Below, piece by piece: positions 57,167 to 64,000 of a stretch of DNA of 64,000 nt. Positions within the stretch are counted from its first letter, which is position 1; every line of letters begins with the position of its first letter. This DNA is from Nocardia africana NBRC 100379 (GTDB lineage Bacteria > Actinomycetota > Actinomycetes > Mycobacteriales > Mycobacteriaceae), in NCBI RefSeq assembly GCF_001612635.1, contig NZ_BDAV01000006.1, positions 558,001 through 622,000 on the forward strand, given 5' to 3'. Below the pieces are notes generated by a model. That model searched no databases and was not told the DNA's origin. It saw nothing but the letters and a program-made list of their open reading frames with translations. Both the position numbers and the translations under genes were made by a program.

Positions 57167-58440
57167 CGGGCCGCCGCCTCGGCGATATCGGCGGCATGGG
57201 CGGCGGCACCCTCGGTGCGCAGGGTGGGCGCGAATTCCCTTGCGCGGGTGCGCCGTTCGGGTTCGAGCAGCGTGGTCACGCCGCGAACGAGTCGTTCGGT
57301 GGTGAGATCGGTGAAACGCAGATGGGCGCCGAGCCCGAGCCGATCCACCTGCCCGCCCCACATCGGCTGTTCGAACGACACCGAACACACCAGCGTCGGC
57401 AGACCGGCACGCAGACTTTCGAACAACGTGCCTATCCCGCCGTGATGCACCGCGGCCGCGCAATGCGGGAACACGAGGTCGTGGGCGAACGGTCCGACCA
57501 CCTTGACCCTCGAATCATCCTGGGTACGATCGGTTTCCATACCGCTCCAGCCCGCGCTCACCAAGGCTCGCACCCCGAGCCGCCGCGACACCTCACCGAC
57601 CATGGCCAGGACGGCGGCGGGATCGCTGATCGGCATACTGCCGAATCCGAAGAACACCGGTGCCTCCCCGGCCCGCACCCAGGTCAGGATGTCGGTGTGG
57701 TCGTCGCCGAGTTCGCCGACCGCGTGGCGGGTGTCCTGATCCAGGGTCAGGAATCCGGTGAACGGGCGCCGACCGTCCCACTGCGCCGGCAGCCCGGGCA
57801 CCAGTGCCGGATCGTAGATCTGCACCTCGGGGACCCGCCGGCGCGCCAGCACAGCCGCGATACTCGCCCGCGATTTCGGCAGTCCGAGCATGCCGCGCAG
57901 ATCGTTCAGATAGCGCATGAACACGATGCGCCGCAGATTCTCCGCCAGCGCCCAGGTCGCACGATTCACCGGTGCGGGCGGCGCCCAGCTCGCCGGCAGC
58001 GCACCCGGAAAGGGATAGGCCCCGTTCGCCCGGGCCGGGTAGTAGTGCAGGCTCACCAGCGGCACATCCATCGCCTCGGCGACCGAGCAGGCCCGGTCCT
58101 CGGTGACGGTGCTGGCCACGATCAGGTCGGCGCCCGCGCACACCTCGACCACCTCGCGGTTCATCCGATCGGCGTAGTCGGCCATCTGCCGGGCGACCAG
58201 CTGCATCAGCCGCAGCGTATTGCCCGCGGCGAGGGCGCGCTGCCCCGCCTCCGAGCTGTAGAGCTGCTGCACATCGGGCCCGCAGGCGCGCGCGGCGAGT
58301 CCGGCCGAGGTGGCGAAGTCGACCAGATTCGGTGGCGCGCCCAGCACCACATCGTGGCCGCGGCGCCGCAATTCCAGTCCCAGGGCCAGCACCGGTTGCA
58401 CATCACCGCGCGTGCCGGTCAGCGGAATGGCGATTCTCAT
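57163..58440 (-). CDS. GT1 (UGT/MGT type) glycosyltransferase
   Basis: A 425-residue enzyme that moves a sugar from a nucleotide donor to a small lipophilic acceptor. N-terminal MRIAIPLTGTRGDVQPVLAL and HDVVLGAPPNLVDFA are standard; the donor site includes VFFGFGSMP, VVGPFAHDLVFPHCAAAVHH and GGIGTLFESLRAGLPTLV. It resembles glycopeptidolipid- and vancomycin-type transferases. Divergent from the GT4-P450 gene across 65 bp and coupled to an ABC permease, which suggests a small biosynthesis and export cluster. Confidence 0.92.
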   Translation of the reverse strand: MRIAIPLTGTRGDVQPVLALGLELRRRGHDVVLGAPPNLVDFATSAGLAARACGPDVQQLYSSEAGQRALAAGNTLRLMQLVARQMADYADRMNREVVEVCAGADLIVASTVTEDRACSVAEAMDVPLVSLHYYPARANGAYPFPGALPASWAPPAPVNRATWALAENLRRIVFMRYLNDLRGMLGLPKSRASIAAVLARRRVPEVQIYDPALVPGLPAQWDGRRPFTGFLTLDQDTRHAVGELGDDHTDILTWVRAGEAPVFFGFGSMPISDPAAVLAMVGEVSRRLGVRALVSAGWSGMETDRTQDDSRVKVVGPFAHDLVFPHCAAAVHHGGIGTLFESLRAGLPTLVCSVSFEQPMWGGQVDRLGLGAHLRFTDLTTERLVRGVTTLLEPERRTRAREFAPTLRTEGAAAHAADIAEAAAR

Positions 58441-58505
58441 GTCGAGTTATCTCCCCTTTTCCCGAGAGCGCAACACTTCCGGCCGAGAAACCCGATGGGG
58501 ACACT

Positions 58506-61118
58506 ATGGGATATCGAACCACCGGGCGCGTGGGTAACGTGCCGGGCGTGCACATCGCCATGTTCATGGACTATCACCCGGCGACATTGGGCGGGGTGCA
58601 GACCGCAGTGGCGGCATTGCGCCGCGGCCTCGAACGCGCCGGGCACCGGGTGACAGTGTTCGTGGCGCCACTGTCGGGAACCGCCCCGCCGGCGACGGAA
58701 GCCGACGACGGGGTCATCGAACTGGCTCCGCTGGCCGGCGCGGTGGTGAACGGCTTTCCGATGGTGCTGCCCACCGCCCGCAACGCCGCACTGATCGATG
58801 CCGCCTTCGCCGCCCGCGGACCGGTCGATCTGGTCCACACCCACACCACCTACGGTGTGGCGATCGCGGGGATGAAAGCCGCACGGCGGCATCGGATCCC
58901 GCTCGTGCACACCGCGCAGAGCCGCGACGACGCCTTCATCGAACACACCGCGCCGGCGCCCTATCTCTCGGCGCTGGCACTGCGAATCCTGCACGGCCGC
59001 TTCGTCACTCATCCCGTGCAGATGCCGCGTGGCGCGCAGAGCCGGGCGGCTCGCCACGCGTGGCACACCATCGTGGGCCAGGGGCAGGCCGCCGACCGGG
59101 TCATCGCCCCCACCCGCCATTTCGCGGACCTGCTGCTCGACCACGGCCTCACCCGGCCGATCCGGGTCGTGTCCAACGGCGTCGACGACACACTCCTCGA
59201 CAATCGGCACCCGGTCGAGCGCGACGACGGAGGCCCGCTGCGGTTGATCTGGTGCGGCCGGCTCTCCGCGGAGAAGCGACTGCTCGAATCGATCGACGCG
59301 GTGCGTCGCGTCCCGGACTGCACCCTCGACGTGTACGGCGAGGGTGAATTGTTCGAACGCGCCGCCGCGGTGGTCGCCGAGCACGGCCTGGCGGACCGAA
59401 TCACTCTGCACGGCAGGGTTTCCCAGGAACAGTGCCTCGATGCCATGTCCGCCGCGGACGCGTTGCTGTTTCCGTCGTGGGGTTTCGACACCCAGGGCAT
59501 GGTGCTGCTCGAGGCGATCGCCACCGGGCTGCCCGTGCTGTACTGCGATCCGGACCTGAGCGAATCCGTCCCGGCGGGGGGCGGTCTGCGCGCCGGCGAC
59601 GCCTCTCCCGCGGCCATGGCGGAAGCGATCGGCCTGCTGGTGAAAGATCGTACGAAGCTGCTCGCGATGCGTGCCGAGATGGCCCGGCATCGGGATTCGG
59701 TGCGACAGTCCGGTCGCATCGACGCCATCGTCGAGATCTACCACCAAGCACGGGCCGATACCGAGCCCGCGGCGCAACCGCCGGTGCCGCAACGGCTCTC
59801 CGAGGTCCCCACCGCGCCCGGCGCCCTACCCTTGATCGGCCACAGCCTGCGCGCGCTGCGCGACGCGTCGGGGTTCGTGACCTCGCTCGCCGAACTCGGC
59901 CCGATCGTGCGCATCCGGTTCGGCCGCAAGACCGGCTACGTGCTCACCACTCCGGAGCTGGTACGCGAGGTCGGCCTCGGCGACGCGGAATTGAATCGCG
60001 ACGACCTGCGGGAAGCGATCGCCGATGTGGCCGGCGGTTCGGTGAACGTGCTGCGCGGCGCCGAACACAAACTGCGCCGGCGCATGATCGCGCCCGCCCT
60101 GCGACAGAGCCGGCTCGCCGAATATACGGTCACCGCGGCCGGATTGGCCGATACCTGGTCGGCCGCGCTGCCCGCCGGTGGCCGAGTCGACCTGATGGAC
60201 GAGGCGCACGGACTGGTCCTCGACACGGTGTCCTCGACGCTGTTCACCGCCGAATTCAGCGAGACGGCCCGCCGCCGGATTCGCGACAACGTGCCGTGGC
60301 TGCTGAGCCAGGTCATTCTGCGCACCGCGCTGCCGCCGCAGATCCGCCGCCTGCGGGTGATCGCGAATCGACGCTGGGAGCGCAAGGCGCGCCATCTGCG
60401 CGCCGCGATCGGCGCCGCGATCACCGAGTACCGCCGCCGCGACGAGGATTTCAACGATGTGGTGTCGGCGTTGATCCGCCATACCGATCCCGAGACCGGC
60501 GCGCGGCTGTCGGACGACCACATCATCGACGAGGCCATCCTGATGCTGGCCGGTGGGGTGGGCTCGATGGCCTCGCTCACCGGCTGGCTGTGGCACGAGG
60601 TGATGCGGCGCCCCGATGTCGCCGAGCGGATACGAGCCGAGCTCGACGAGGTGGTGGGCGCCGGACCGGTGCACGCGGAGCATATCGCCGAGCTCACCTA
60701 CCTGAAACAAGTTGTCTCGGAGACTCTTCGGTTCTGGGGCCCGTGGATCAGCGCCGGTAACGCGTCCGGGCCGGTGACCGTCGGCGGACTCACCATTCCC
60801 GACGGCACCGCGATCATGTTCAGCCCGTATCTGGTCCAGCACGACCCGCGCCACTTCCCGAATCCCGAGGCCTTCGATCCCGACCGCTGGTCACCCGGCC
60901 GCGTCGCGGAGATCGACAAGCAGGCGAATCTGTCCTTCGGAGTCGGCCGACGGCGCTGCCTGGGCGATCACTTCGCGCTGCTGGAGATCACGCTCGCCTC
61001 GGCGGCGCTGCTGGCGCGGTGGCGACCCGAGCCGGACCCGGCCTACGTCGTGCGCGCCTCGAACCGAGATTTCGTTCTCTCGCCCTCCGCGATTCCGGTG
61101 ACCCTGTACCGGCGCTAG
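58506..61118 (+). CDS. GT4 glycosyltransferase-cytochrome P450 fusion protein
   Basis: One uninterrupted frame of 870 codons. Residues about 15-410 are a GT4 (GT-B) glycosyltransferase: MHIAMFMDYHPATLGGVQT, LVHTHTTYGVAIAG, RVVSNGVDDTLL, LIWCGRLSAEKRLLESIDAV, and SWGFDTQGMVLLEAIATGLP, where the usual first Glu of EX7E is Asp. A Pro-rich linker follows. Residues about 425-870 are a P450: PGALPLIGHSL, SETLRFWGPW (ExxR, near 739), FDPDRW, and FGVGRRRCLGDHFA with the haem Cys near 818. The I-helix reads LAGGVGSMASLTG, without the usual acid-Thr pair. ATG 58506 (TGGGGA upstream) or GTG 58548 may be the start. No partner ferredoxin is encoded nearby. Confidence 0.9.
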   Translation: MGYRTTGRVGNVPGVHIAMFMDYHPATLGGVQTAVAALRRGLERAGHRVTVFVAPLSGTAPPATEADDGVIELAPLAGAVVNGFPMVLPTARNAALIDAAFAARGPVDLVHTHTTYGVAIAGMKAARRHRIPLVHTAQSRDDAFIEHTAPAPYLSALALRILHGRFVTHPVQMPRGAQSRAARHAWHTIVGQGQAADRVIAPTRHFADLLLDHGLTRPIRVVSNGVDDTLLDNRHPVERDDGGPLRLIWCGRLSAEKRLLESIDAVRRVPDCTLDVYGEGELFERAAAVVAEHGLADRITLHGRVSQEQCLDAMSAADALLFPSWGFDTQGMVLLEAIATGLPVLYCDPDLSESVPAGGGLRAGDASPAAMAEAIGLLVKDRTKLLAMRAEMARHRDSVRQSGRIDAIVEIYHQARADTEPAAQPPVPQRLSEVPTAPGALPLIGHSLRALRDASGFVTSLAELGPIVRIRFGRKTGYVLTTPELVREVGLGDAELNRDDLREAIADVAGGSVNVLRGAEHKLRRRMIAPALRQSRLAEYTVTAAGLADTWSAALPAGGRVDLMDEAHGLVLDTVSSTLFTAEFSETARRRIRDNVPWLLSQVILRTALPPQIRRLRVIANRRWERKARHLRAAIGAAITEYRRRDEDFNDVVSALIRHTDPETGARLSDDHIIDEAILMLAGGVGSMASLTGWLWHEVMRRPDVAERIRAELDEVVGAGPVHAEHIAELTYLKQVVSETLRFWGPWISAGNASGPVTVGGLTIPDGTAIMFSPYLVQHDPRHFPNPEAFDPDRWSPGRVAEIDKQANLSFGVGRRRCLGDHFALLEITLASAALLARWRPEPDPAYVVRASNRDFVLSPSAIPVTLYRR

Positions 61119-61627
61119 CGACGACGCAGCAGCACGCCGCGGATGAACGCCGCCTGTCCGGAATGCTGGATGTCGTCGTCGACCACGCTGATCAACCGCA
61201 CGCCGAGGGTCACCGGCGGATCCCAGCGGGTGTCGACGATCCGCGGCAGGTCGGCGTCGGTGAGAGTGCGGACGTACTCGACGGTGCGGTCGTGGACGGC
61301 GTCGTGATAACCCAGCAGCAACTCGGCCGGGACACCGTCGAGGGCCGCCACCGCGTCCGGACCGTCGCCGTACCCGGTGGCGGATTCGTCGAAGGGCAGA
61401 TCGAAGCGGCCCGCCCAACCGGCCGTCGTCCACACCTGTTCGGTGCCGGCCACATCGGCGATGTGATCGTCCTGCACGCGGGTCAGATGCCAGATCAGCC
61501 AGGCGATGGAATTGGCCCCCGGATCCAGCCGCGCGGCCAATTCCTCCTGGGTGAGCCCGGCGATCGCGCCGTGCACGTTCTCCTTGATCCGCCCGAAGGC
61601 GTCTACCAGCAGATCGGTGCTCGTCAT
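61115..61627 (-). CDS. DinB-superfamily protein (DUF664, mycothiol transferase type)
   Basis: A 170-residue four-helix-bundle protein. The opening DLLVDAFGRIKENVHGAIAG, LDPGANSIAWLIWHLTRVQD (metal-ligand His) and LLGYHDAVHDRTVEYVRTL fit the DinB/DUF664 group, whose members use mycothiol in actinobacteria. A C-terminal DDDIQHSGQAAFIRG supplies the third His. ATG 61627; longer readings extend into the intergenic region. It converges on the fusion gene with overlapping stops. Actual substrate unknown. Confidence 0.83.
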   Translation of the reverse strand: MTSTDLLVDAFGRIKENVHGAIAGLTQEELAARLDPGANSIAWLIWHLTRVQDDHIADVAGTEQVWTTAGWAGRFDLPFDESATGYGDGPDAVAALDGVPAELLLGYHDAVHDRTVEYVRTLTDADLPRIVDTRWDPPVTLGVRLISVVDDDIQHSGQAAFIRGVLLRRR

Positions 61628-61831
61628 GCTGGTATGCAAGCACACCCCACCGACAGTTCGGCGGAACCGGTGTGAATATGCCCGCTCACAAGGTGTTTCA
61701 CCGTGATTCACCGGCCCGTCCCGCACCGGCGTGCCGAGAGTGGAAGACCGACAGAGAGATCGGCACGTTCCTGCTACCCTGGTCAACAGTCCGGTTACGG
61801 ATGTCCGGCCGGGCGGCTAACCAAGCCTCTT

Positions 61832-61865
61832 GTCCTACAACAGATGTGGGGTGACGCTGTAGGAC
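61832..61865. promoter_or_regulatory. Inverted repeat upstream of the P450 pair
   Basis: GTCCTACA and TGTAGGAC, perfect 8-bp arms with an 18-nt spacer, 60-93 nt before the proposed TTG start at 61925. It could be an operator or a leader hairpin. Confidence 0.4.
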
Positions 61866-61924
61866 CATACCGACAGCGGAATTCTTCGTCGCGCTCGACA
61901 GTTCATTCTCTGGAGTCACATCTT

Positions 61925-63205
61925 TTGACCACACCACGTTCTGCACTGTCCGCACTACCCGGCGCGGGCGGTCCCGCCACCTGCCCGATCCAGCACATGG
62001 GCTCCCCGGTCGACACCGACGGACCTCGGATCCTGCTGGACACACCGGAATTCGCCGCCGATCCGCACGGCACGTATCGGGAGATGCGCCGTCGCTACGG
62101 TTCGCTGGTCCCGATCGAGTTGTCCCCCGGGGTCCCGGCCACGCTGGTGATCGGCTACCACACCGCATTGCGAATCCTCAACGACCCCGAGCACTTCCCC
62201 GCCGACCCGCGGGCGTGGCAGGACACGATTCCCGAGGACTGCCCGGTGCGGCCGATGATGCAGTGGTATCCGAACGCACTGCGCAATGCGGGCAATGTCC
62301 ACCTGCGCTACCGGCAGGCGTACACGGCCGCCGTCGACGGCATCGACCTGCACGCGCTGCACAGCACGGTGGAGAAGATCGCGATCCCGCTGATCAACAG
62401 CTTCTGTGAGACCGGATCGGCGGATCTGGTGTCGCAGTACGCCTTCCCGCTGGTCTTCGAATCGCTGAATCGCATGGTGGGTTGTTCGGCCGAGCTGGGC
62501 CAGCGAGTGGCCACCGGTATGGCGGCGCTGTTCGACACCGTCAACGCGGCCTGGGGTATGGAACATCTGAGCCAGGCGCTGATGGAGCTGATCCACCTGC
62601 GCCGCGCCGAACCCGGCGACGACGTCACCTCGCGACTGGCCCACCACCCGGCCAATCTCAGCGACGAGGAGATGCTCTACAACCTGATCAGCTTCTACGG
62701 TGCGGGCATCGAGCCCCAGCAGAACCTGATCGCCAACACCCTGCTGCTGATGATCACCGACGATCGGTTCGGCGGCGGCATGCTCGGCGGCAGCCTCTCC
62801 ACCCGCGACGCGCTGGACGAGGTGTTGTTCAAGGATCCGCCGATGGCGAACTTCTCGATCAGCTATCCGCGCCAGCCCATCCTGATCGACAACGCCTGGT
62901 TGCCCGCGCATCAGCCGGTCGTCATCAGCCTGGCCGCGTGCAACAACGATCCGGTCATCGCCGGCGGCGACCGCACCGGCAACCGCTCGCATCTGGCCTG
63001 GAGCGCCGGACCGCACGCCTGCCCGGCCCGTTCGGTGGCCTACCTGGTGGTGCAGGACGCGATCGACCAGCTGCTCGACGCGCTGCCGGAGATGCGCCTG
63101 GCCATCGAGCCGAGCGAGATCACCTGGCGTCCCGGCCCGTTCCATCGTGCGATGGCAGCGCTGCCAGTCACCTTCCCCGCATCTCCTCCGTTGAATCTGG
63201 TGTAA
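61925..63205 (+). CDS. Cytochrome P450, CYP157-like, without a standard ExxR motif
   Basis: A P450 of about 426 residues. The haem loop reads SHLAWSAGPHACPARSVAYL with the axial Cys. The K-helix region reads DALDEVLFKDPPMANF: Glu is kept but the Arg of ExxR is Phe. The I-helix has FYGAGIEPQQNLIANTL instead of the AGxET pattern. CYP157 enzymes of Streptomyces are known to lack ExxR and to occur next to CYP154, as here. The start is uncertain: TTG 61925 has GGAG upstream, an ATG at 61998 is possible. RBS AAGGAG of the next gene overlaps its stop. Confidence 0.85.
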   Translation: MTTPRSALSALPGAGGPATCPIQHMGSPVDTDGPRILLDTPEFAADPHGTYREMRRRYGSLVPIELSPGVPATLVIGYHTALRILNDPEHFPADPRAWQDTIPEDCPVRPMMQWYPNALRNAGNVHLRYRQAYTAAVDGIDLHALHSTVEKIAIPLINSFCETGSADLVSQYAFPLVFESLNRMVGCSAELGQRVATGMAALFDTVNAAWGMEHLSQALMELIHLRRAEPGDDVTSRLAHHPANLSDEEMLYNLISFYGAGIEPQQNLIANTLLLMITDDRFGGGMLGGSLSTRDALDEVLFKDPPMANFSISYPRQPILIDNAWLPAHQPVVISLAACNNDPVIAGGDRTGNRSHLAWSAGPHACPARSVAYLVVQDAIDQLLDALPEMRLAIEPSEITWRPGPFHRAMAALPVTFPASPPLNLV

Positions 63206-63215
63206 GGAGCTCCCG

Positions 63216-64000
63216 ATGAAGCAGGAACCACTGGTGCTCGATCTGACCGGCGCCGACGTCCACGCCGAGAACGAGCGCATCCGGGAACGTGGTCCCGTGG
63301 CGCTGGTGGAGTTGCCGGGCGGGGTGCCGGCCTGGTCGGTGACCGATGCGGTCGTGCTGAAGAATCTGCTCTCGGATCCGCGAGTCTCGAAGGATCCGCG
63401 TCAGCACTGGTCGGCCTATATCAACGGTGACATCAACGAATCGTGGCCGCTGCAACCATGGGTGGCGGCGCAGAACATGTTCACCGCCTACGGAACCGAG
63501 CATCGGCGACTGCGCAAACTGGTCGCGCCCGCGTTCACGCACCGCCGCACCACCGCGATGCGCCCGCGGATCGAGGCGATCGTGGCGGATCTGCTCGAGC
63601 GGCTGAGCGCGACCGCGCCCGGCGAGGTCGTGGACCTGCGCCCGAACTACGCCTATCCGGTGCCGATCCGGGTGATCAGCGAACTGCTGGGGGTGCCCGA
63701 CCATCTGGACTCGGCCATCCACGCCTGTGTCGACGGCTTCTTCGACACCTCGTTCACACCCGAGCAGGCGCAGGCGAACTTCATCGAAATGGGCCGCCTG
63801 ATCGGCGAATTGGTGGCGTTCCGCCGGGAGAACCCGGGCGACGACATCACCAGTGTGCTGATCGCGACCCGGAACGAGGACGGCGCCCAGCTCTCGGAGA
63901 CCGAACTCGTCGACACCCTGATGCTGGTGATCAACGCGGGTCACGAGACCACCCTCAACCTGATCGACCAGGCCATCGTGGCGTTGCTCAGCCATCCGGA
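63216..64000 (+). CDS. Cytochrome P450, CYP154-like (partial, C-terminus beyond window)
   Basis: First 261 codons of a second P450, 10 nt after the first, with AAGGAG ahead of its ATG. MFTAYGTEHRRLRKLVAPAF is the C-helix motif (W/HxxxR type), PVPIRVISELLGVP follows, and the I-helix VINAGHETTLNLIDQA is standard with the acid-Thr pair intact. The ExxR and Cys loops lie outside the window. Pairing with a CYP157-like gene supports CYP154; in Streptomyces such pairs often sit in conservon operons, but no conservon genes are visible here. Confidence 0.9.
   Translation, partial: MKQEPLVLDLTGADVHAENERIRERGPVALVELPGGVPAWSVTDAVVLKNLLSDPRVSKDPRQHWSAYINGDINESWPLQPWVAAQNMFTAYGTEHRRLRKLVAPAFTHRRTTAMRPRIEAIVADLLERLSATAPGEVVDLRPNYAYPVPIRVISELLGVPDHLDSAIHACVDGFFDTSFTPEQAQANFIEMGRLIGELVAFRRENPGDDITSVLIATRNEDGAQLSETELVDTLMLVINAGHETTLNLIDQAIVALLSHP

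Noticed and set aside
58332..58505. Upstream extension of the GT4-P450 frame
   Set aside because: It would overlap the divergent GT1 gene start and encodes Pro/His-rich residues; the GT4 fold begins at MHIAMFMDY.

Overview
The window is high-G+C actinobacterial DNA, roughly two thirds G+C by eye. It carries a complete-looking ESX (type VII secretion) gene set with simple PE and PPE proteins, NlpC/P60 and lytic transglycosylase genes, WhiB and MerR regulators, a mycothiol-type DinB protein and paired P450s. That combination points to the Mycobacteriales, most likely Nocardia or a close relative. I saw no tRNA, rRNA, CRISPR array, integrase or insertion sequence.

About 1-13.6 kb (minus strand) is an ESX locus in the order eccA-eccB-eccC-PE-PPE-esx-esx-espG-MinD-like-eccD, with eccD cut by the window edge. 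From eccB onward this is the M. tuberculosis ESX-2 order. About 13.9-31.4 kb is an accessory block: five wall-hydrolase or related proteins that appear to share one helical domain (DUF4226-like), two paralogous large Pro-rich proteins, and an eight-gene minus-strand operon (26.8 to 18.6 kb) of probable ESX substrates and small YbaB-like proteins. About 29.9-39.2 kb is a seven-gene minus-strand operon that looks like a minimal Gram-positive type IV secretion core: VirB8/TcpC-like, a small two-helix protein, PrgI/TcpE-like, VirB4 ATPase, VirB6-like, and two NlpC/P60-type proteins. There is no relaxase and no dedicated coupling protein.

The strongest new signal is a palindrome, TTCCC-N6-GGGAA, found six times. 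Every copy is intergenic and lies in front of an ESX, accessory or T4SS-like operon, at a fixed distance from a -10-like hexamer. It ties the two secretion systems into one apparent regulon. A second motif, NCCGT-N6-RCGG, occurs in front of eccA, in front of an Rv3651-like PAS gene, and three times between divergent WhiB and MerR genes.

About 39.3-45.1 kb is a regulatory and housekeeping stretch (PAS-like protein, ROK protein, WhiB, MerR, PAP2/diacylglycerol-kinase fusion, DUF6508-like). About 45.1-49.0 kb is an FMO/hydrolase/SDR operon with a divergent TetR gene and a tandem operator. About 49.1-57.2 kb holds a secreted protein behind a Zur/Fur-like box, a two-component system leading into a broken family-39 glycosyltransferase, small enzymes and a second TetR. 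About 56.4-64 kb holds an ABC-2 permease, a GT1 glycosyltransferase, a single-polypeptide GT4-P450 fusion, a DinB protein and a CYP157/CYP154-like P450 pair; the last gene is cut by the window edge.
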